Shown in pieces: positions 18,345 through 28,585 of a stretch of DNA of 64,000 nt. The DNA is taken from the NCBI GenBank assembly GCA_964036045.1, contig OZ038378.1, forward strand, positions 54,867,995 to 54,931,994, in the 5' to 3' direction. The notes beneath the pieces were generated by a model. The model was given only the letters and a program-made list of their open reading frames with translations. It was not told where the DNA came from and did not search any database. This DNA is from Eutreptiella sp. 'Long Island Sound 2002'. Its lineage: Eukaryota; Euglenozoa; Euglenophyceae; Eutreptiales; Eutreptiaceae. The position numbers and the translations under genes were made by a program. Positions within the stretch are counted from its first letter, which is position 1. Each line of letters opens with the position of its first letter.

Positions 18345-18923
18345 GTGGGCAGCTTCGAGCAGCTTCTGTGCCTGGGATCCCGCAGAGGGCCGTTGATGAT
18401 CAGCGTGCCCGCGGACATTGCCGGGCAGTCCAAGCATGCGGCCGACTGGCTTGACGGACGGAAGGAGCAAGGCCCCTCCCCGGTGCTGGCCCGGGCTAAG
18501 CGGCAGCTGGAGGAGCTGGAGGTGGAATGGGCCGACGCCTTTGCCGTGCCGGAGACGGAATCCGTGACAGTCCCAAGGCCCAAGAAGAAGCGTACCGAGG
18601 AGCCAGCAGCCACCAGCCACCTACCACCAGCCATCTCCGCCTCCCACACCGCTAAGCCCCCCCACCCGCCTGGAAAGGTCCTTGCCCAGAAGACCGCCGA
18701 CGAGCAGCTGATGGCACAGGCGGCACAGAGAGTCCAACGTCAGGCGGAACAGGCCAAGAAGAAAGAGGACGAAGCAAAGAAGAAGAAGAAGGAAGAGGAC
18801 GAAAAGAGGAAGAAGAAGGAGAAGGATGAGGAGGAAAAGAGGAAGAAGAAGGAAAGGGAGAAGAAGGAGAAGGAAGAGGAGGAGAAGAGACGGAAGAAAG
18901 CAGAGGAGGAGAAAGCAGAAAAG
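18345..18923 (+). CDS. P-element gene 2, exon 3: charged coiled coil
   Basis: 193 codons. A short ordered segment (SFEQLLCLGSRRGPLMISVP) and a region rich in Glu/Leu precede a PKKKR nuclear-localisation-like motif. The exon ends in a long run of alternating Lys and Glu (single alpha-helix or coiled coil). The donor AAG|GTAATG follows at 18,924. I do not recognise a family. The KKKR patch suggests nuclear location. Confidence 0.6.
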
Positions 18924-19038
18924 GTAATGCAGCGCGCGCTATCGTCGTCATTGCACGTGCTATGCATCTCGTCGCGCGTGCTATGTTCCGTATTGCGCGT
19001 GCTATGCCTGTGCTATGCCTCCGCGCTACTCTTTCCAG
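18924..19038 (+). other. intron with GCGCGC repeats (P gene 2, intron 3)
   Basis: Donor AAG|GTAATG, acceptor TCTTTCCAG at 19,038. Five GCGCG(C/T)GCTAT-type words. Phase 0 splicing. Confidence 0.65.
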
Positions 19039-20034
19039 GCAAGCAAGACGGCACCGCAGCAGGCACCCCAGCCGCAGCTCGCATCAAAGCCAGCACCGAA
19101 GCAGCCTGTCCCAGTCCCAGACCAGCCACAAGAACAAGGAGGTCCGTGCGGTTCCACCCCACCCAGTACGGCTCCCAAGGCCAAGCAGCAGAGCAGAGCC
19201 GACGCGGACAAGGAGGCAAGAGATGAGCTCATGCAGCGCCGAGATTGGTCCTACAAAGACGGCTACAAGCCTCGGTGGATCATCTACTGCACCACTGCGA
19301 TCGCGCCGATGATTGTGGAGGGAGCCGAAATCAAGCCAGCAGGCGCCAGGAGGGCCCCTCAGGACCACGTGGCCGTCATCATCCCCAACGATCAGTGGAG
19401 CCCCAGCCAACAAGGGGAGGAGGAGGAGGAAGAGGACGACTGGTCGGAGTTCATGCCCAGCTGCCAGGTGTTCTCCGCCAAAAGCAAAGCGTATGAGGAG
19501 TTGGGCAAGTGGCAGTCGTGGTGGGAGACGTACGAGGCCGATGAGATTGAGGACCTCTGCCCCGACCCAAAGACCATGAGGATGTCCCCGTCCAAGCCAC
19601 CAACCCCAAAGAAGAAGAAGCCCCAAGGAGACCCACCAGCCCAGCCACCAGCCCCCCCACAAGGAGACAAGGGACCTGCCGAAGCTGCAGCACCAGCAGA
19701 AGCACCAGCAGCAGCTGCACAAGAAGAAGAGGCACCAGCCCCAGCAGCAGCAGCAGCAGCACAAGAAGACGACGCACCAGCCCCACCACAAGAAGAAGAG
19801 GCACCAGCGGCCACGCCACGAGAAGGAGAAGGAGCAGCCCCGAAAGAAGAAGAGGCACCAGAAGGAGCAACCCCAGAAGGCGACCCAAGCCCACAAGAAG
19901 AAGGGGATGCAGCCCCAGCTGCCACTGGGGCAGAAGACCACAGACCCGAATGGGAGAAGGAGTGGGAGGCCGAAGTGGTGGTCCAAACCATTAAGGATAT
20001 CACTGAAAGACAGCGCGCGCTATACCTGGTATAG
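19039..20034 (+). CDS. P-element gene 2, last exon: unknown domain plus Pro/Ala/Glu tail
   Basis: After an Ala/Pro/Gln linker comes an ordered stretch of about 120 residues (WSYKDGYKPRWIIYCTT ... VAVIIPNDQW ... FMPSCQVFSAKSKAYEELGKWQSWWETY) with several Trp and Tyr. I cannot assign it to a family. A long Pro/Ala/Glu-rich disordered tail with repeated EEEAP words follows. Reading stops at TAG 20,032-20,034 inside a GCGCGCTA word. A donor G|GTATAG at 20,029 with an acceptor CCTTTCAG at 20,139 is an alternative end. It may be an accessory protein of the P transposon. Confidence 0.6.
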   Translation, partial: ASKTAPQQAPQPQLASKPAPKQPVPVPDQPQEQGGPCGSTPPSTAPKAKQQSRADADKEARDELMQRRDWSYKDGYKPRWIIYCTTAIAPMIVEGAEIKPAGARRAPQDHVAVIIPNDQWSPSQQGEEEEEEDDWSEFMPSCQVFSAKSKAYEELGKWQSWWETYEADEIEDLCPDPKTMRMSPSKPPTPKKKKPQGDPPAQPPAPPQGDKGPAEAAAPAEAPAAAAQEEEAPAPAAAAAAQEDDAPAPPQEEEAPAATPREGEGAAPKEEEAPEGATPEGDPSPQEEGDAAPAATGAEDHRPEWEKEWEAEVVVQTIKDITERQRALYLV

Positions 20035-20383
20035 CGCGCGCCATAAGGCTCCTAGCGCGCGCTCTAAATATGTTGCGCGCGCTACACTGTTTTCGTCCGT
20101 GAGGACCTGTACTGTTGCACACTTTTCTGACCTTTCAGACAGTGTTTTTGCATGTGTCTTGGGTTGGATGAGCAACAGGGAATGTTTTTGAAAAGCAAGG
20201 GGTTTTCGAGAAACGCAGGACACTAGAAAAAGCATGGTTTTGAAACATTTTCCGGTTTTGAAAAATTTGAAAAACGGGACAATATAGCGCGGTAGAGCGC
20301 GCGCAATAGGCGCGCTATAAAGGTCGTATTTTTGAAAATTTGCGCGCACTATGGAAAAAATGCAACATTGCGCGCACGCAGGG
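20035..20383. repeat. P-element right subterminal region with GCGCGC words
   Basis: Repeats at 20,033-20,095 and 20,285-20,383 (GCGCGCTA, GCGCGCACTA), ending in the inverted terminal GCGCGCACGCAGGG. The middle, 20,100-20,280, shows nothing recognisable. Confidence 0.65.
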
Positions 20384-20783
20384 AACACAACACAACACAC
20401 CACAACACAACCAAACCCAACACAACCCAACCCAACCCAGCACAACACAACACAACACAACACAACACAACACAACACAACACAACACAACACAACACAA
20501 CACAACACAACACAACACAACACAACACAACACAACACAAAACAACACAACACAACACAACACAACACAACACAACATAACACAAAACAACACAACACAA
20601 CACAACACAACACAACACAACACAACACAACACAACACAACACAACACAACAAAAAAAAAACAAGAACACTGCACAAAATGACACAAGAAAAAAACCCAA
20701 AACAAAACAAGGAATGACACAACACAACACAACACAACACAACGTAACACAAAAGGAAAACAACACAACACAACACACAACAC
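20384..20783. repeat. (CAACA)n microsatellite, right part
   Basis: Long pentanucleotide run with a degenerate middle (20,651-20,720). Continuation of the tract at 8,624-8,698 that was split by element P. Apparent long reading frames on both strands are repeat artefacts. Confidence 0.92.
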
Positions 20784-20803
20784 GTACCACGTACCTATTG
20801 GAC

Positions 20804-20909
20804 GTGTTAACACGGCCCCAACACAGGCGGTGAAAAGTACCCCCCCACCCCCTCATGTGTTGTGTTAACACGGGCCCAACACGGACCTGAAAAGTACCCC
20901 CCCCCCCCC
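20804..20909. repeat. ~110-bp direct repeat, right copy
   Basis: Same order of words as 8,123-8,233. It is followed by GTGTGCCGCCCTGTTTTGTG and a poly-G run (20,935-20,990) that match 7,518-7,600. Confidence 0.85.
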
Positions 20910-21010
20910 GCCTATTCTCCTCGGAATCTCCGTGTGCCGCCCTGTTTTGTGCCGTGCCGTGCCGTGCTGCCATGGGGGGGGGGGGGCAACGAGGCCTTGT
21001 GCCACGGAAC

Positions 21011-23929
21011 GCCTACTGCACATGATGGCTACTCCCTTGTACAAAGAGTGGAGCCATGCGTTGATTATGTGAAGGGTGTACACCAAGCGTACAAGCTGGT
21101 CTAGCAGACATGATTACGTTCATGAATGGTGCTATTTGTGCCATGCACCGTGGTGGCATGAGAGGGTGTCATGGTTTCATATGGTGTTCCAAATTTTTTT
21201 GCCCAACACCGTATTCTACGTTGTACACTCGGAAGGCACGGCACGTTTTCAATGGGTTGTTACCACAAAGTGTACGTGGCAATCTAAAGGAATACCTCGC
21301 TAGATAATGACACCCTCCATGTCAGTGCACGAAAGCTATCCATTGAGTGGAATGCTGCACGGTCTCTTCATTTCTTGTGACAAAATAGAAACTGTTGGCG
21401 ACACGCTGTCATAGGCCAACTCTGAATTGGGCCTACTTTTGCCAAGTGGAGCCTACCAAGTACAAGGCGCTGAGGGTTCATTTGGATCTGAGAAGTACTG
21501 GGGTTACAAAGTGATTCACAGTTTAATAATGTAGAGGAAAAACGCAAATGTAAAATGTAAATGTTAGAAAAAAATAATCTGGCCGAAAAATGGACAATGT
21601 AAAATGTTAATTTTTAATGGACAGGTGTCTTGGATAATGTAATTGGATATTTTTCTCAATTTTTGCTTTGGCGCCTTCCGCGCCCAATGTGGACTCCCTC
21701 CCACGGAAGAAGTAGAAGAGAGGAGGGGGTTGGGAGTTTGGAGGGGGGGGCAGTTGGATGAACCCCCAGTTTGTCAGCCTTTCAGCCTACGGCGATATGC
21801 CAAACGCCGGCCGAAATGAAACTCTATAGATCGAGATCCAGGCTACTCATCAATGAAAAATCCCAGATTTGGTGCCAGATTGACAGTTTTATAGGCCGGG
21901 AAGGTGAGATCTAAAGTGATCTAAGGTGAGGGCTAAAATTGCCATTTGCCAAATGACGGCTCAAAATCAAAGGCGCCTCTGCAGCGCAAGTGTTATCCGG
22001 AGAAACGCGTTTTCTCCTGATAAGGGCTTATCCGGGGATGGTTAAGCAGATATGACCTCTTAAGGGAAAACCCCGCTAACTTGGACTGAACCGCGACGCG
22101 CAGAGTTTTGAGATTTTCTCGAAATTTTTGGCAGATGAAAGGTTGAGACGCTGGGAATGTCTTTTTCAGGTGTCTGTTTACCAGGTGAGCTATCTGTAAT
22201 GTCGTCGAGTCGTCGATTTCGCAGTGTAATTTGGTCAAACTTTCAGACACTTAGAGGACCACTTTTTACCCCAACCCCACTAACTTGGACTGAGTTGTAT
22301 GTAGACGCATTTGAATAACTTTGTGCCACTGTTTGCGTTCGAAGTGGTGTTTTTTGCATTGGACAGCTTGCAGCTGTCTAGTCATGTCGAAAACGTGGTT
22401 TGAGTTGTCTTTTGGTTGGTCCTGTGTTGTACTTGTTGGGGGTTTGTTCCCTTAAAGTGAAACTTTGGTCATTGGTCATGTACTCTGAGCATGCCATGTC
22501 CTTGAGACATGATGGGTTGGATCTCGACATGTCCCATGTTTCGAGTTTAGAAGTTCGTTTTTGGGTGTTTGGCCACAGGGTGACGTACGTTTTATGGGTT
22601 TAACTCGCGGTTAGGGTCCCTTTCCATAGGTCACAAGTTCGTGGTTCGGCCGTTGGGGTGTTTGGACCAATTCTGCACATGTTGGTTGGGAGGGAGATGT
22701 GCAATTGTGAAGATTGTTTGCTTTTGCCACCAAAATGTGGCTTGCATCTGCCTGCACAAGGTAAGTCATGGTCATTCAACACGTTTCTAAGTGCTTTTGA
22801 TGTTTACAACACAAGGCTGGCTTGGGGATGTGTTGTAATTATAGCATTTGTTGGTTGCCTATCATCAAGGGTGGCAAATTGGTGTGGTACAATGTTGTAG
22901 TGACCAACTTTTGCTCCAACTTTTGTTGCAAAACCACTAGAAGCAGAGAGAATACACATTATTTGTTGACATACGTTGTGGGTTGTGGAGTGGTCTCACA
23001 GCACTTGTGGTGCTTTAGTGCTTGGGTGGCACACTATGCGGCGGTGTTGGGGTGCTACAAACCACCTCTAGGGGTGTCACTCCACGACCCCTCATAGAGT
23101 ACAAGTTAGTGTCAACCTAACAAGTTAGTGTCAACCTATATTGGTTACCATTGCACTTCAATATCTCTGCATAATAGCTCACGGGGCTTCAAGCTCCAAG
23201 CTATCCTTTCCTTATGCACCCAAACACTTTTTATTGTAGGATATAGCTAGAGTTGGTACTCTAGGGTGCCACTTTTCTACCCCCCCACTCTTGTGGTAAG
23301 ATGTACTCTTGTGGTAAGGTGTGATATGGGGTGTTCTTTTTGTGTTCAAGAGGTCTTTGTAGCACCAAAAGGCACCGGTGACCAAGGAAGGCTCACACTA
23401 AGGCCCACACAAAAGTCCTTGGAGGTCTTGGAGTGGCACACTTTGGGAACAACAAACCACCTCAAAAAGTGGCCACTCCGAGCTACACCAACGACTACAA
23501 ACGAGTGCCAACCTTACTTGGTCACCATTTTTGTTTGATACCTTTCCTTGTTATGGAAAGGGGCGTCAATATGGAAAACAAGCTTTCCAAAGGTGCACAC
23601 TATCCTTACTTTGTGTTGCCAAACACTTGTTGCCACCAAGAAGTAGCCATTCAAAAGAGGGTCACTTTTCTACCCCTCCACCCTTAGGCTAAGGTCTGAC
23701 CATCCCTAGGGCCGTGACGGATAGGGTGTGTTCTTTTTGTGTTAAGAAGGTCTTCCGAACTCAAAAAAGTTCCAAGGAAAACTCACCTTTGGGGCAAAGT
23801 TTTGGCCCAAGCACCTCTTTGGCCCCTCCCTTCACCATTAGGCTCAATGATGGAGATGGGCCAATGATTGTGCACAATGTGACCGAAAGTGGTCAAGTTT
23901 GTAACTCAACCGAGGTGCCCGGGGGGCCC
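21011..23929. other. unassigned non-coding repeat DNA
   Basis: One diverged ~80-bp minisatellite unit at 21,020-21,090. 22,040-22,340 (TTAAGGGAAAACC, TTTTCTCGAAATTTTTGGCA, TTGGTCAAACTTT, TAACTTTGTGCCACTGTTT) is paralleled by 24,225-24,510, a diverged copy. GTGTTCTTTTTGTGTTAAGAAGG-like phrases recur near 23,330 and 23,730. No protein domain or intact gene is seen on either strand. Confidence 0.5.
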
Positions 23930-24245
23930 AGGGGCCGTCGACAACCTCGGCGCATGGCTGGGAAAAGCCAGCAGCCGCCGGCTTCGGCCGGTGGCTTGGT
24001 TTTTTTTAAAAAATTTCGTCGGAGGGACTAAATCCATAAATAATATTTTCGGATGGTGTTGCAGGCAAACCAATGGCCCAATGGGTAAAGCCGGGCATGT
24101 ACTCGTAGGAGGGAGCACTCCTGCCATGCTTCCTTTTTTCCGTTTGGGGGGACTGGCGCGCAGTCAGATTTCGGCGCGCATCGGCGCGCGCCAGTCCAAC
24201 AGGCGGGGTAATCTAAGTCGCGGGGTTTTCCCTTAAGGGAAAACC
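23930..24245 (+). repeat. SINE-like repeat copy 1
   Basis: CGGCTTCGGCCGGTGGC, then T8/A6 and TTTCGTCGGAGGGACTAAATC. Next comes a tRNA-like segment (CCAATGGCCCAATGGGTAAAGC as a degenerate A box; the B box is eroded) and TGGGGGGACTGGCGCGCAG. The order matches 25,750-26,040. Probably a decayed tRNA-derived SINE. Confidence 0.4.
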
Positions 24246-25749
24246 TCGGCAAATGAGACTCGCGCGCGGGCTCTGGAGTTTTGCAAATTTCTCGAAATTT
24301 TTGGCAGATTGAAAGGCGAGGAGCTGGGAACGTGTTTTTCAACTGTTGGTCCACCCGGTGCACTGTTTAGATTTACGTCAAATCGATTCCAGGTAGTTGA
24401 TTTTTGGTCAAACTTTTGGGTGTTCCAGAGTGCTGTTTTTGGTGCTTACCTCAGCAAATGAGACTGAGTGTCAAAACCTCCTGTTCAACAACTTTGTACC
24501 ACTGTTTTGGTTTTCAGTGAAGTTTGTTGCTTTAGAGGCCTATGAGGTAGGTCTAGCAAGTGGTAAAGGGTCCTAGCACTGTTCTTAGCCTTTGTTCCTT
24601 GTTTGTTTGGGTGGGGGGAGTTTACGCCGAAAACAATCTTTGTTATGCAAGTTAGGTGTGTTAGCATTGCTCATTTAGGCTCTCCGGCCATTTTCTAGTG
24701 ACGAGGAGAGTAATGGGGTGTTACGATGGTGTTCTTAGGTGTATGATCACCAGGTGCAGTGGTTTTTTGGTCTTCATCTCCAGTTTAAACTTGTTCAACA
24801 GCAGTTCGTTGTCTTTGTTGTTTGTGTTTGCTTGTAGCATTTGAGCATTCTTGCAGCCATTCCACGTTGATGGGACATGGCATTCCCAAGTCAAATTGCG
24901 GAATGCTTGCCAAAGGAAGTTCCCACACCACTTTTCTTGTGAAGGGAACCAACTTTGGGGTCGAAGTTGGTCATTTTGAGTGTTGTAGTGTCCGGTTTCC
25001 CTTCTTTTTGAGTGGTTTTGGGTTGCCTTAGTGAGGTCATTTTGTGCCATCATCGTGGCCACCCTTGCCGTTTTGGGCCTGGGATTGAGCTTCAAGAGTA
25101 CTTTTTGTGACGTTTGTAGGCCCTTGACCTTGACCATAAAAGAACAGACGTGCCTTGAAGGCAGTGGAGAGTTGACACCACACTTTGGTGACACTTTTGC
25201 CCACTCTAGGCGCACTTTTCCGCTGCCATACACTACCTCAAAAACAGCCACCCACACAACCCCCAACCACTAGAAGGTAATGTCTAGCTGCCCTGACACA
25301 GCTTTAGGTTTCACACTTTGTTGAGGAAGGAAAGGGCTTTCAAATACAAAAGGAACCAACCTGAAACTCACCCTTACACCCAAGATATGACTCTTCTACC
25401 TTGGTGGTACTTTAGTGGTGCATTTGTAAACACTGTTCCCAAAAGTGTCTTTTTTCTACCCCTCCAAGACAAAACACTTATGTGGCCGTGTTTTGGCCCA
25501 TAACGGATATTGGTTGTTGTGTTGGTCATAAAAAGGGCTTTCAAACAGAAACAAACTTCTCCAAAAACTCACCACTAAGACTTAGTTATGGCTCCTACAC
25601 TTCACGGCCCTCCCCTGAATGTCATGTCCCAATGGTGCTCATTTGTTACAATGAGCCAACAAATGGGACATGTTTGGTTGTTCCACCGGTTTCCGAGCCA
25701 TCCATTGGTCGCCGACATGTCGGCTGTGTGTTCGTAATGTTTGTAGTGG
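24246..25749. other. unassigned non-coding repeat DNA
   Basis: Starts with the second copy of the TCTCGAAATTTTTGGCAGAT module (24,291 onward). No coding features or RNA genes recognised. Phrases near 25,490-25,600 weakly resemble 23,690-23,800, suggesting two diverged ~1.8-kb repeats in tandem (about 22.0-23.9 and 24.2-26.0 kb). Confidence 0.45.
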
Positions 25750-26040
25750 TGCTGGCTTCGGCCGGCACCCCTTTTTTTTTAAAATTTTCGTTCCGGTGGG
25801 ACAAATCTATATTGTATGATTCCGCCGGCGACAGCAGGCGCTACCAGTACAGCTGGTTAACGCATCTCCCCCCAGGGGACGGGCCTTCGTCACATCGCTG
25901 GTTCGATGCCCCGTGCATCCGTTTTTGCACTTGGGGGGAGCTGGCGCAGCCAAATCGCAGCACGCGCCGCCGCATTTTTTGCGCGCGCCAGTCTCACTAG
26001 TGAGGTAGTCTCACGGGCGAGGTTTTCCCTTAAGACAGAT
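25750..26040 (+). repeat. SINE-like repeat copy 2 with tRNA-type pol III boxes
   Basis: TGGCTTCGGCCGGCACC, T-run, AAAATTTTCGTTCCGGTGGG, then a tRNA-like part with A-box-like AGTACAGCTGGTTAACGCA (25,846-25,864) and B-box GGTTCGATGCC (25,900-25,910), about 50 bp apart as in tRNA genes. CTTGGGGGGAGCTGGCGC follows. The pol III boxes suggest a tRNA-derived SINE. It is not a functional tRNA, since no acceptor stem pairs. Confidence 0.5.
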
Positions 26041-26114
26041 CGGTCAGATCGGCTGAGCAGATCGGTCAGATACGAGCCGCGCGATGAGCATCTGGCGTCG
26101 CAACTGTGCGCGAC

Positions 26115-26981
26115 CACTGTGAAACTGCTCGCTGCTGCAATTAAAATCAGTGAATTGCTTGATTTTGTGGGATCTGCAGCAGCATATTAATTTCTTTTAC
26201 CTGTCGTAGTCGCTCCTTGCAATACTTCAGGTAATGCTTGAACCATGACCTCCAACAGTGTGTATTTACTTTATGGAGTAAGATTAGATTGCAGAAAAAG
26301 ACAAGATTAAAATCACAAGGAAAGTATGTACGTCACATGCAAGCTATCGCAGAATGCTCTATGCAGTAAAGAACATGCCTTTGTTCCCCCTTCACTATTT
26401 TTTTTTTACACTCTATGAGATATGATCGGATGCGAAAGAATGAAAGAATTCAATCAAATGGATACTATGTAAGGTAAATTACCTTATGTCATTTTGCATA
26501 AATGCTATTGTCGAGCAATGTAAGCGGTAAAGATCATGCCTTTGTTCCTTGCCCAAACTGTGTGAAGATTATAGGATTGGGAAAAAAGAAAGGAATTTCA
26601 CCAAATAGATAGTAAATTTGTCACCTAGCATGAATGCTAATGCAGAGGGCTCTAAGGACTAAGGAACATGCCTTTTTTCCTTTTCCAACAACGTGTTTCT
26701 ATAACCTTTCTGGAATATGATCGGATTGGAGAGAAAGACAGAGATTCCGCAAATGGAAAGTATGTATGTCACTTTGTATGAATGCTATTGCAAAGCGTTG
26801 TAAAGAGTAAAGGACATGCTTTTGTTCCTGCTACTTCAAAACCATCCATTTCCATTTTTCTTCACGCTCTTTGTCTTGTCTAAAATACATTTTTAATAGA
26901 GCGAAGATATGCTTCTTGTTTTTCTACCACTTTTCCCTCCAGATCTTTGCATTTTTTATTCGCCTCTCTCTCGTCTAGCTT
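26115..26981 (-). repeat. left member of a long inverted repeat pair
   Basis: Reverse-complement match to 61,717-62,244 with shared phrases such as CACTGTGAAA(C/T)GCTCGCTGC, CAGTGAA(T/A)TGCTTGATTTTG and ATTCGCCTCTCTCTCGTCTA. The left copy is longer because a ~170-bp unit (tgaatgctattg ... ggaacatgcctttgttcc) is repeated three or four times at 26,330-26,850. It encodes a conserved tail frame at its inner end. Confidence 0.8.
26880..26981 (-). pseudogene. conserved 33-codon C-terminal coding tail (left copy)
   Basis: Read leftward: KLDEREAN ... KCKDLEG ... SIKNVF and a TAA stop. The right inverted copy (61,717-61,818) keeps the same frame and stop with 27 of 33 residues identical. Charged and helical. 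No upstream gene body can be recognised, so it is probably the last exon of a decayed element gene. Confidence 0.4.
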
Positions 26982-27689
26982 CTGAACAACATCAAAGAAA
27001 GCCTTCCATTTTCTTATGCGTGTGTTTCCGAAAACCAATGCTGTATTTTTTGACAACAAGAGCACCGCAAACACACATGTGTGCCTGTATGTGGCTCCTC
27101 CGCGTGGCCTACCCTATACCCCCGGGCTCCATGTTGTCTCATGGGGGCGGGTGCACCCATGCATTCACGTGGCCTTAGGTCCCTCAGAGTTTTTCTCTAC
27201 GTGGGAGCGCAGGTCGCCTCTACCCTTAATCGAAACGCACAGCCTTCTTCTCCTCAACCCAGACAACAAGATACAAAGAACCAACAGCAGAGCTTGTTGA
27301 AGGAAAAAAATGCTAAGGTATGCGCACATGTGCGCATGTGCGCCGTGGGCTGAAAAAACCCCATCCCCCGTTTCGATTCTGACAGTTTTTGTCAACATTT
27401 CTAAAAAGCGGTACCAAGGAGGGGCGTGCAGCAGTCACATGCGCGCCTGAAGCGCTTACCGCGTGCATGCAGATGGAAATGTCGACAAACTCAGATTGTG
27501 AATCGATGCATGAATGCTTTGTATGTTCTTATACTTGAAAATACATTTCATTTGTTTGTAGGCACTATGAAAGGTCCTACAGCGAAATCAGTGTGACTTG
27601 CTTTTGTGCCTGTGCATGCAGTGGTCCGCTGGCCTGCTACAACGGTTTTCTTCTGCAACAATTGGGTGTTGAAAAACATTGCTCTTCCC
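26982..27689. other. unassigned sequence
   Basis: No convincing coding region, RNA gene or repeat recognised. Contains TGTGCGCA words near 27,320. Confidence 0.4.
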
Positions 27690-28585
27690 GAATCAATTTT
27701 GACTGTCCACAAAGGAAATTCAACTCCCTCCTACTCAATTTCAACTCCCTCCTACTCAAAGTTCACTCCCTCCTGCTCAATTTGATCTCTCTCCGAATGA
27801 AAATCAAATCTCTCCTACTCAATCTTGACTCCTTCTTAGTCAATTTCAACTCCCTCCTTCTCAAGTTTGACTGTACCCAAATGAAAACCAACCCTCTCCT
27901 AATCAATTTCAAATTCCTCCTACTCAATTACAACTCTCTCCAAATGAAAATTAACTCCTTTCTACCCCATTTCAACTCCCTCCTAGTCAATTTCAACTCC
28001 CTCTTACTCAGGTTTCACCTCCTCCTGCTCAGTTTGAACTGTGTCGAAATGAAAATACACAACTACCTCGTACTGAACTTTACCTCGTTCCAAGTCAGTT
28101 TCAACTCACTCTGAGGCAATTTCAACTGCCTCTTACTCATTTTCACCTCTACCCAAATGAAAATCAACACTCTCCTACTCAATTTCAACTCCCTCCAACT
28201 CAATTTCAACTCTTTCTAAATGACAATCATCTCCGTCCTACTCAATTTCAACTCCCTCTTATTCAATTTCAACTCTGTCGTACTCAATTTTCACTTCCTC
28301 CATCTCAATTTGAACTCTTTCCAAATGAAAATCAACTCCCTGAATCTTAATTCCCTCCTACTCAATTTCAACTCCCTCCTCCTCAATTTCAACTCCTTCC
28401 TACTCAGCTTTTACTCCCTTCTGCTCTATTTGAACTTCCTCCAAATGAAAATAAACTCCCTCCAATTTGAACCCCCTCTTGGTCAATTGTAACTCCTCCT
28501 TGCTCAATTTGAACCCCCTCCTACTCAATTGAACTCCCTCCTAGTCAACTCCAACGCCCTCCTCCTCAATTTCAACTCCCTCGTT
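27690..28585. repeat. 21-bp minisatellite (about 40 diverged units)
   Basis: Consensus CTCAATTTCAACTCCCTCCTA. Because 21 is divisible by 3, the plus strand reads as a leaky heptad NFNSLLL over long open stretches (27,593-28,114 and 28,220-28,492). Some units carry AAATGAAAA(T/C)CAA variants in a semi-regular alternation. It is broken by stops and has no start context, so I treat it as satellite DNA rather than a gene. Confidence 0.88.

Larger units (their letters stand above)
8699..20383 (+). mobile_element. DNA transposon 'P' with 14-bp terminal inverted repeats, containing nested element M
   Basis: The left end CCCTGTGTGCGCGC (8,699-8,712) is matched in inverted orientation at 20,370-20,383 with one mismatch. 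Both ends abut (CAACA)n. AACACAA lies outside both ends, but target duplication length is ambiguous inside a repeat (2, 7 or 12 bp fit). Without the nested M element P would be about 4.6 kb. It carries plus-strand genes at 8,857-17,122 (transposase-like, broken by M) and 17,419-20,034 (Q-rich/coiled coil). GCGCGCTA-type words fill its introns and both ends. The short inverted ends contain the same GCGCGC word. Confidence 0.65.

Noticed and set aside
19084-19986. 300-codon minus-strand frame rich in Trp/Cys/Leu
   Set aside because: Antisense of the Pro/Ala/Glu-rich exon.
20020-20973. 317-codon minus-strand frame rich in VLCC
   Set aside because: Produced by the (CAACA)n tract; no start context or domain.
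21905-21945. GATCTAAAGTGATCTAA words resembling piggyBac subterminal repeats
   Set aside because: Only two short words with no ends or transposase nearby; treated as chance.
27593-28492. Membrane-like leucine-rich protein
   Set aside because: Repeat-derived heptads from a 21-bp minisatellite; stops and indels interrupt it.
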